Assembly: GCA_015478765.1 (NCBI GenBank)
Contig: JADMKR010000185.1
Span: forward strand, 1 to 17,601
Origin: Flavobacterium sp.
Lineage (GTDB): Bacteria > Bacteroidota > Bacteroidia > Flavobacteriales > Flavobacteriaceae
Direction: 5' to 3'
Length of the DNA stretch: 17,601 nucleotides
The notes below the pieces were generated by a model. That model saw nothing but the letters and a program-made list of their open reading frames with translations, made no database searches and was not told the origin of the DNA. Within the stretch, counting starts at the first letter, position 1; each line of letters opens with the position of its first letter. Positions 12,923 to 17,601 of this stretch are shown piece after piece. A program made the translations under genes and the position numbers.

Positions 12923-14914
12923 ATGAAATTTAAGGTAGTATCTGATTACAAACCGACCGGCGACCAGCCGCAGGCAATCGAAAAACTTTCAAACGGAATC
13001 ATAAATGGCGAAAAGTACCAGACGCTGCTTGGCGTTACGGGTTCCGGAAAGACGTTTACGATGGCAAATGTGATCCAGAATGTCGAAAAACCGACGCTGG
13101 TTCTCGCCCACAATAAAACGCTTGCCGCGCAGTTGTACTCGGAATTCAAACAGTTTTTCCCTGAAAATGCGGTTGAATATTTTGTTTCTTACTATGATTA
13201 TTACCAGCCCGAAGCATTCATTCCCGTCACCGGAACCTATATAGAAAAAGATCTTTCGATCAACGAAGAACTTGAAAAAATGCGGCTCAGCACCACCTCA
13301 TCATTGCTTTCCGGGCGACGTGACATTGTGGTAATTTCATCGGTATCGTGTTTGTACGGAATCGGGAACCCGGTCGAATTTCAAAAGAACGTCGTATCGA
13401 TCGAACGCGATCAGGTGATTTCGCGAACAAAACTACTACATCGCCTTGTCCAAAGTTTGTATGCGCGCACCGAAGCCGATTTCACGCCCGGCACGTTCCG
13501 AATAAAAGGCGACACCGTCGAAGTGTTCCCGAGTTATGGCGACGAACCATTCCGAATTCACTTTTTTGGTGATGAGATCGAGGAAATCGAAGCATTTGAT
13601 GCCAAGACATCGCTCGTTTTAGAGAAATACAACAAACTGAATATTTATCCGGCGAATATGTTTGTCACTTCGCCCGATGTTTTGAACGGCGCAATCTGGG
13701 AAATTCAGCAGGATTTAGTCAAGCAAGTCGATTATTTTAAGTCTATTGGCAAACATCTGGAAGCGAAACGCCTTGAAGAGCGAACGAATTTCGATTTGGA
13801 GATGATACGCGAACTCGGTTACTGCTCGGGAATTGAAAATTATTCGCGTTATCTCGACCGCCGACTTCCGGGAACACGCCCGTTCTGTCTGTTGGATTAT
13901 TTTCCGAAGGATTTCCTGATGGTCGTCGATGAAAGCCACGTGACTTTGTCGCAGGTAAGCGCGATGTATGGTGGCGACCGAAGCCGGAAGGAAAATCTGG
14001 TTGAATATGGTTTCAGATTACCAGCTGCAATGGACAACCGACCGTTGAAATTCGAGGAATTCGAAGGCATGCAGAACCAGGTCGTGTATGTATCGGCAAC
14101 ACCGGCCGATTACGAACTTCAAAAAACAGAAGGCGTTTACGTCGAGCAGGTGATCCGGCCAACGGGATTATTGGATCCTGTAATTGAAGTCCGTCCCAGT
14201 TTAAACCAGATCGACGATCTTATAGAAGAAATCCAACAAAGAGTCGAAAAAGACGAGCGAGTACTCGTGACCACACTTACTAAACGAATGGCGGAAGAAC
14301 TGACGAAATTCCTGACAAAAGTCAACATCCGCTGTCGCTACATTCACTCTGAAGTTGACACACTCGAACGCGTCGAGATCATGCAGGATTTGCGAAAAGG
14401 TATTTTCGATGTTTTGATAGGTGTGAATTTATTGCGTGAAGGACTCGATTTGCCGGAAGTTTCGCTGGTAGCAATTTTGGACGCCGATAAAGAAGGTTTT
14501 CTCCGAAGTAACCGGTCGCTGACCCAGACTGTCGGCCGGGCGGCCCGTCACATCAACGGAAAAGCGATTATGTATGCCGATAAAATTACGAGCAGCATGC
14601 AGAGTACGATCGATGAAACCAATTATCGTCGGGAAAAACAAATCGCCTACAATACTGAGCACAATCTAGTACCTATGGCCTTGAACAAAAGCCTGGATAA
14701 TGCATTGGCTAAAAATTCAGTTTCCGTTCAGTATTTCGAAAATCAGGCGCAAAAAGCTGCAGAACCCGAAAGTTTATATCTGACCAACGCGCAATTAGAG
14801 AAGAAAATAAAAGACACTCGAAAGGCAATGGAAAAAGCGGCGAAGGAACTCGACTTTATGCAAGCGGCAAAATTTCGCGACGAAATCAAGGTTTTACAGG
14901 CAAAAATGTCTTAA
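12923..14914 (+). CDS. uvrB: UvrABC excinuclease subunit B
   Basis: Damage-verification helicase of nucleotide excision repair; loaded by UvrA on damaged DNA, it then recruits UvrC. 663 residues, full length. Visible are the N-terminal YKPTGDQPQAI (Q-motif-like), Walker A GVTGSGKT (37-44), the beta-hairpin region YYDYYQPEAFIPVTGTYIEKD that clamps DNA, SSVSCLYGIGNP, the Walker B-type VVDESHVT in the central part, the helicase C-terminal motifs GVNLLREGLDLPEVSLV and QTVGRAARH, and a C-terminal UVR domain (last 40 residues) that contacts UvrC. The TAA stop shares the bases TTAA with the stop of the convergent minus-strand gene. No frameshift or missing motif was seen. Confidence 0.99.
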   Translation: MKFKVVSDYKPTGDQPQAIEKLSNGIINGEKYQTLLGVTGSGKTFTMANVIQNVEKPTLVLAHNKTLAAQLYSEFKQFFPENAVEYFVSYYDYYQPEAFIPVTGTYIEKDLSINEELEKMRLSTTSSLLSGRRDIVVISSVSCLYGIGNPVEFQKNVVSIERDQVISRTKLLHRLVQSLYARTEADFTPGTFRIKGDTVEVFPSYGDEPFRIHFFGDEIEEIEAFDAKTSLVLEKYNKLNIYPANMFVTSPDVLNGAIWEIQQDLVKQVDYFKSIGKHLEAKRLEERTNFDLEMIRELGYCSGIENYSRYLDRRLPGTRPFCLLDYFPKDFLMVVDESHVTLSQVSAMYGGDRSRKENLVEYGFRLPAAMDNRPLKFEEFEGMQNQVVYVSATPADYELQKTEGVYVEQVIRPTGLLDPVIEVRPSLNQIDDLIEEIQQRVEKDERVLVTTLTKRMAEELTKFLTKVNIRCRYIHSEVDTLERVEIMQDLRKGIFDVLIGVNLLREGLDLPEVSLVAILDADKEGFLRSNRSLTQTVGRAARHINGKAIMYADKITSSMQSTIDETNYRREKQIAYNTEHNLVPMALNKSLDNALAKNSVSVQYFENQAQKAAEPESLYLTNAQLEKKIKDTRKAMEKAAKELDFMQAAKFRDEIKVLQAKMS

Positions 14915-15312
14915 TTGTGTTGCTCCCGAAAGGCATCCAATATCAGATCGGGCGCGATTATTTTTGTCTCCGATTCGTGCATCATTTTTAAAATCCGCTT
15001 TGTGATAGCCGGATTAAGTCCCATGTTAATTGCAATTTGCTGAATGGCTATTTGTTCACGTTCATGTAAAACGCCGTCGACATGCATCAGCAGTGCCAAT
15101 CGGTAGAACTGCTGAATCCGTTGAAACTCCGATTTGATCGGCACCGGATCCATTTCGCTGTGAAATAGATCGAGATACACTTCCTTTGGTATTCTTAGCT
15201 GTGTAGCGACAATCGATAGAAACTGCTTCTCGCGTTCATGCAATTCGCCATCCACCACTGCAAAGGCGATCATTTCGTTCAGCAGACTAATTCTTTCTTC
15301 GTAGGTATTCAT
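14911..15312 (-). CDS. TerB-like helical protein
   Basis: 133-residue all-helical, probably cytoplasmic protein of the TerB-like superfamily; biochemical function unknown, although relatives bind metal ions and occur in tellurite/stress and membrane-associated complexes. The diagnostic feature is a duplicated acidic motif, VDGELHERE (20-28) and VDGVLHERE (78-86), each followed by a hydrophobic helix, as in TerB where these acidic residues can hold metal. No signal peptide or membrane segment. Its stop overlaps the uvrB stop by 4 bases in convergent orientation. Homologues beside uvrB may carry misleading excinuclease B labels in databases; nothing in the sequence resembles UvrB. A 49-base gap with a palindrome separates it from the divergent hydrolase gene. 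Confidence 0.75.
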   Translation of the reverse strand: MNTYEERISLLNEMIAFAVVDGELHEREKQFLSIVATQLRIPKEVYLDLFHSEMDPVPIKSEFQRIQQFYRLALLMHVDGVLHEREQIAIQQIAINMGLNPAITKRILKMMHESETKIIAPDLILDAFREQHN

Positions 15313-15322
15313 CGATTTGGTT

Positions 15323-15336
15323 ATTTTAGCTAAAAT
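15323..15336. promoter_or_regulatory. Palindrome between divergent genes, possible operator
   Basis: ATTTTAGCTAAAAT is a perfect 14-base palindrome in the 49-base gap between the starts of the TerB-like gene and the hydrolase gene. Neither strand shows an exact TAnnTTTG box here (TAttTTAG and TAtcATTT come closest), so the region must hold both promoters in atypical form. Binding by a dimeric regulator is conceivable but unproven. Confidence 0.35.
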
Positions 15337-15361
15337 ATCATTTTAAAACCGAAATCCAAAA

Positions 15362-16159
15362 ATGCATATGTATCGACACATAATTATGTTGCTTTTATGT
15401 TTGCCGATGTCGGCGATTGGCCAAAGTACGGCCACGGCACAAATCAGTTCATTCGATATCTCAGATCCGATTAGGGAATCATCTAAAAAGATTTGGGTCT
15501 ATTTGCCGATGGGTTATGAGAACTCAAATAAAAAATATCCGGTGCTATATATGCACGACGCGCAAAACCTCTTTGATAATTCTACCGCATACGCAGGCGA
15601 ATGGAATGTTGACGAGACGCTGGACAGCTTGAAATTGGATGTCATCGTTATCGGAATCGAGCATGGCAATGAAAAGCGTATTGATGAGTTGACGCCATTT
15701 CCGAACGAAAAATATGGCGGCGGACAGGCCGATCCATACCTGGATTTTATTGTCCAAACGTTGAAACCGCATGTCGACAAAAATTACAGAACCAAACAAA
15801 ATCGGAAAAATACGATGATTATGGGTAGTTCCCTGGGCGGACTTGTGTCCTATTACGCACTTTTACGGCATCCGACAATTTTCGGAAAGGCCGGAGTTTT
15901 TTCGCCATCGCTTTGGTTTTCCGACGAAATTTTTCAACTGACCGAACGGACAAAAAAAATAAACGCAAACATTTACCTGTTAGCCGGCGATAGTGAAAGC
16001 GAAAATCTGGTTGCTGAACTAAACCGGCTGCATGCGATGCTGATTGGGAAGTCGGCGACCGTGCATTGCACTATCATCAAAGATGGAAAGCACAATGAAA
16101 AATTATGGCGCGAATCGTTCGCCCATGCTGTCCAATGGCTGATGAGTGCGAAAAATTAA
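15362..16159 (+). CDS. Secreted alpha/beta-hydrolase of the putative esterase family
   Basis: 265-residue predicted serine hydrolase of the esterase D / feruloyl-esterase-like family (PF00756). A signal peptide covers about residues 1-20 (hydrophobic MLLLCLPMSAIG, cleavage before QS), so it is exported to the periplasm or beyond; no lipobox Cys is placed for lipidation. The catalytic triad is visible: nucleophile Ser157 in MGSSLGG, Asp210 in LAGDSES and His244 in DGKHNEKLW. The oxyanion region YMHDAQNLFD (63-72) is typical of this family. The substrate is unknown; relatives include siderophore esterases, acetylesterases and carbohydrate esterases. A second in-frame ATG at 15368 is an alternative start that barely changes the signal peptide. 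The next gene begins 27 bases on with its own -7 box. Confidence 0.88.
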   Translation: MHMYRHIIMLLLCLPMSAIGQSTATAQISSFDISDPIRESSKKIWVYLPMGYENSNKKYPVLYMHDAQNLFDNSTAYAGEWNVDETLDSLKLDVIVIGIEHGNEKRIDELTPFPNEKYGGGQADPYLDFIVQTLKPHVDKNYRTKQNRKNTMIMGSSLGGLVSYYALLRHPTIFGKAGVFSPSLWFSDEIFQLTERTKKINANIYLLAGDSESENLVAELNRLHAMLIGKSATVHCTIIKDGKHNEKLWRESFAHAVQWLMSAKN

Positions 16160-16162
16160 AAC

Positions 16163-16170
16163 TATCTTTG
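16163..16170 (+). promoter_or_regulatory. -7 promoter box (TAtcTTTG) of the DUF1456-VOC pair
   Basis: Exact match to TAnnTTTG, 16 bases before the ATG at 16187. A CTG about 21 bases upstream (16139-16141) is a weak -33 candidate. It would drive the DUF1456 gene and the VOC gene behind it. Confidence 0.5.
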
Positions 16171-16186
16171 TTTAAAATCATCCGAT

Positions 16187-16618
16187 ATGAACAATAACGA
16201 TATATTCAAAAAACTGCGTGTTGCGCTGCAACTGCGCGACGAGCAAATAGTAGAAATCCTGGAGCTAGTAGATTTCCGCATTTCAAAAGCAGAACTCAGC
16301 GCGTTTTTCCGAAATCAGGATCACCCAAATTTTATGGAATGTGGCGATCAGGTACTGCGCAATTTCCTGAATGGTCTCGTAATCCATTTACGCGGAACCA
16401 AGGAAAACCCTAAAAATGCCATGGACGTGATTAAATCGAACCAACTTGAAATCCGCAATGCCGCCAAGGGCACAAGCCCGCGGGAAATCAGCAAAAAGCC
16501 TGTAGCGAAAAGTCCGGCGAAAAATACCAACGCATCGCGAAATAAAAGTCCGAAAAAAGTCGAGGCGAAACCGTCGGTAATTGAAAAAGTGAAGTTTAAT
16601 AACGGAAAGAAGAAATAA
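16187..16618 (+). CDS. DUF1456 (YehS-like) protein with Lys-rich tail
   Basis: Function unknown. Residues 1-70 contain one DUF1456 unit: NNDIFKKLRVALQLRDEQIV, then a helical region with FFRNQDHPNF and the FLNGLVIHLRG ending that marks the family. E. coli YehS has two such units in about 156 residues; here the second half is replaced by a low-complexity Lys/Ser/Pro/Ala/Asn-rich tail (about 105-143, ending NNGKKK) that is strongly basic and probably disordered. A tail of this kind would suit contact with nucleic acid or another acidic partner, which is inference. No signal peptide. It precedes the VOC gene by 7 bases and shares its transcript. Confidence 0.82.
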   Translation: MNNNDIFKKLRVALQLRDEQIVEILELVDFRISKAELSAFFRNQDHPNFMECGDQVLRNFLNGLVIHLRGTKENPKNAMDVIKSNQLEIRNAAKGTSPREISKKPVAKSPAKNTNASRNKSPKKVEAKPSVIEKVKFNNGKKK

Positions 16619-16625
16619 AAAATCC

Positions 16626-17063
16626 ATGGCATCAATCAACCCCTACCTCACATTCAAAGGAAATTGCGAAGAAGCATTCTTGTTCTATCAATCAGTATTC
16701 AAAACCGAAATCGCCTATTGGGGTCGTTTTGGCGACATGCCTGCCGAAGGCGGGCCGCCGGTCCCGGCTGAAGAAGCAAACAAAATCATGCACGTTTGCA
16801 TGCCGATTGGTAAAAACACCTCATTGATGGGAAGCGACAGTTCGGATGCATTTGGACATGCGACAATTATTGGAAATAACTTTTCAGTTTCGATCGATAC
16901 TGAATCGATTGAAGAAGCCGACCAACTTTTCAACGGCCTATCAGCAGGCGGACAAATAACCATGCCGATGAACAAAACCTTTTGGGGCGCTCACTTCGGA
17001 ATGTTCACCGATAAATTCGGAATTAACTGGATGGTGAATTTTGATGAATCACCAATGAAATAA
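16626..17063 (+). CDS. VOC-fold protein, PhnB/glyoxalase-like
   Basis: 145-residue protein of the vicinal oxygen chelate superfamily, PhnB-like branch (often named 3-demethylubiquinone-9 3-methyltransferase-like although methyltransfer is not shown). It begins INPYLTFKGNCEEAFLFYQSVF (from residue 4), the family's opening beta-alpha unit, has IMHVCMPIG and a VSIDTESIEEADQLFNGLS segment in the middle, and ends with FWGAHFGMFTDKFGINWMVNF, the usual closing block. Substrate and metal use cannot be deduced. The start follows the DUF1456 stop by 7 bases, so both are translated from one message. The next gene lies 59 bases on. Confidence 0.9.
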   Translation: MASINPYLTFKGNCEEAFLFYQSVFKTEIAYWGRFGDMPAEGGPPVPAEEANKIMHVCMPIGKNTSLMGSDSSDAFGHATIIGNNFSVSIDTESIEEADQLFNGLSAGGQITMPMNKTFWGAHFGMFTDKFGINWMVNFDESPMK

Positions 17064-17122
17064 GTGGGCGTACTTGACACGATCCCGGAAACTGATTTTT
17101 TGTTTGATAACAATCCAATACT

Positions 17123-17601
17123 ATGAAGACCGCATTGATCATCGGCAGCACCGGACTTATTGGCCAGCAGTTGCTAACTCTTTTACTGAAAAGTGAAAAG
17201 TACGACCGCGTAATTTCCTTTGTGCGGAAGGATGCCGGAATAAAACACCCCAAGCTTGTCCAGCACGTGATAAACTTTGATAAAGCCGATTCATATAAAG
17301 AACTCGTCTATGGCGATGACTTCTTTTGTACGATTGGAACCACCATAAAAACAGCGGGAAGCGAAGAAAATTTCGAAAAGGTCGACCTGCGCTATCCTCA
17401 GGAATTTATGACAGCGGCCAAAGAAAACGGCATTGGTCAATTTCTATTGGTTTCATCCTTAAGCGCCGATCCGTCATCTTCAAATTTTTATTTAAGAACC
17501 AAGGGCAACCTCGAAGTTTCAGCGAAAGAATCAGGGATTGCAAGTGTATCGGCAGTGCGCCCTTCCCTATTATTAGGCAACCGGAAAGAATTCCGTTTGG
17601 G
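17123..17601 (+). CDS. Atypical SDR / NAD(P)-binding Rossmann protein, N-terminal part (3' end outside window)
   Basis: Open from ATG 17123 to the window end with no stop: 159 complete codons visible. Residues 1-14 (MKTALIIGSTGLIG) hold the GxxGxxG dinucleotide-binding loop of atypical short-chain dehydrogenases; an LLVSSLSAD segment (108-116) supplies the conserved Ser region, and Tyr123 and Lys127 in YLRTK form a YxxxK pair. The pattern resembles the HTATIP2/TIP30-like oxidoreductase group of about 210-220 residues; substrate unknown. No exact -7 box is seen in the 59-base gap after the VOC gene, so it may be read from the same message. Confidence is high for the fold and low for a specific role. 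Confidence 0.85.
   Translation, partial: MKTALIIGSTGLIGQQLLTLLLKSEKYDRVISFVRKDAGIKHPKLVQHVINFDKADSYKELVYGDDFFCTIGTTIKTAGSEENFEKVDLRYPQEFMTAAKENGIGQFLLVSSLSADPSSSNFYLRTKGNLEVSAKESGIASVSAVRPSLLLGNRKEFRL

Noticed and set aside
17074..17079. TTGACA, an E. coli-type -35 element, upstream of the last gene
   Set aside because: Other genes here use TAnnTTTG boxes, and no matching -10 or -7 element is found at the right distance.
1..17601. Defence system, prophage, transposon, CRISPR array, tRNA or rRNA
   Set aside because: No repeat-spacer pattern, transposase, integrase, restriction or toxin-antitoxin gene was recognised, and no cloverleaf or rRNA sequence; the genes are housekeeping or common accessory families.

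Overview
The window reads as a piece of ordinary chromosome from a member of the Flavobacteriaceae, most likely Flavobacterium or a close relative. The signs are Bacteroidota-type -7 promoter boxes (TAnnTTTG) in front of many genes, starts without Shine-Dalgarno sequences, a TonB-dependent receptor paired with a DUF4249 lipoprotein, a cyclophilin-FKBP fusion protein, and intergenic repeats of the CCACAGATT and AACTTTCAACTTT types that I recognise from flavobacterial genomes. No phage, transposase, plasmid, CRISPR, tRNA or rRNA signal was seen.

Layout. 1-2256: end of glycogen synthase (glgA) and complete ADP-glucose pyrophosphorylase (glgC), a glycogen-synthesis operon. 2257-3816 (minus strand): a small secreted protein of unknown function and a dual-family peptidyl-prolyl isomerase. 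3817-4111: a divergent intergenic region with a CCACAGATT repeat, a structured element resembling the Flavo-1 RNA family, and the trmD promoter. 4112-5359: trmD (tRNA m1G37 methyltransferase) and rplS (ribosomal protein L19), separated by a repeat-rich spacer that holds a separate rplS promoter and a possible leader. 5541-7766: monomeric NADP-isocitrate dehydrogenase, closed by a strong terminator. 7896-11084: a TonB-dependent receptor and its DUF4249 lipoprotein partner, probably one outer-membrane uptake system. 11226-11879: thiamine pyrophosphokinase. 11913-12857: rlmF (23S rRNA m6A1618 methyltransferase). 12923-14914: uvrB, with a convergent TerB-like gene overlapping its end by 4 bases. 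15362-17601: a secreted esterase-family hydrolase, a DUF1456 protein, a VOC-fold protein, and the start of an atypical SDR/NAD(P)-binding protein cut by the window end.

Most genes are housekeeping and do not form a single system. The linked sets are glgA-glgC (3-base gap), the receptor-DUF4249 pair (3-base gap), and DUF1456-VOC (7-base gap). I found no convincing undescribed multi-gene system. The points most worth checking are in the non-coding DNA: near-leaderless promoters for trmD and rlmF, the Flavo-1-like element, the possible L19 leader, a repeat that supplies the rplS promoter, and a terminator hairpin with a promoter-like box in it. Among the proteins, the cyclophilin-FKBP fusion is the most unusual.
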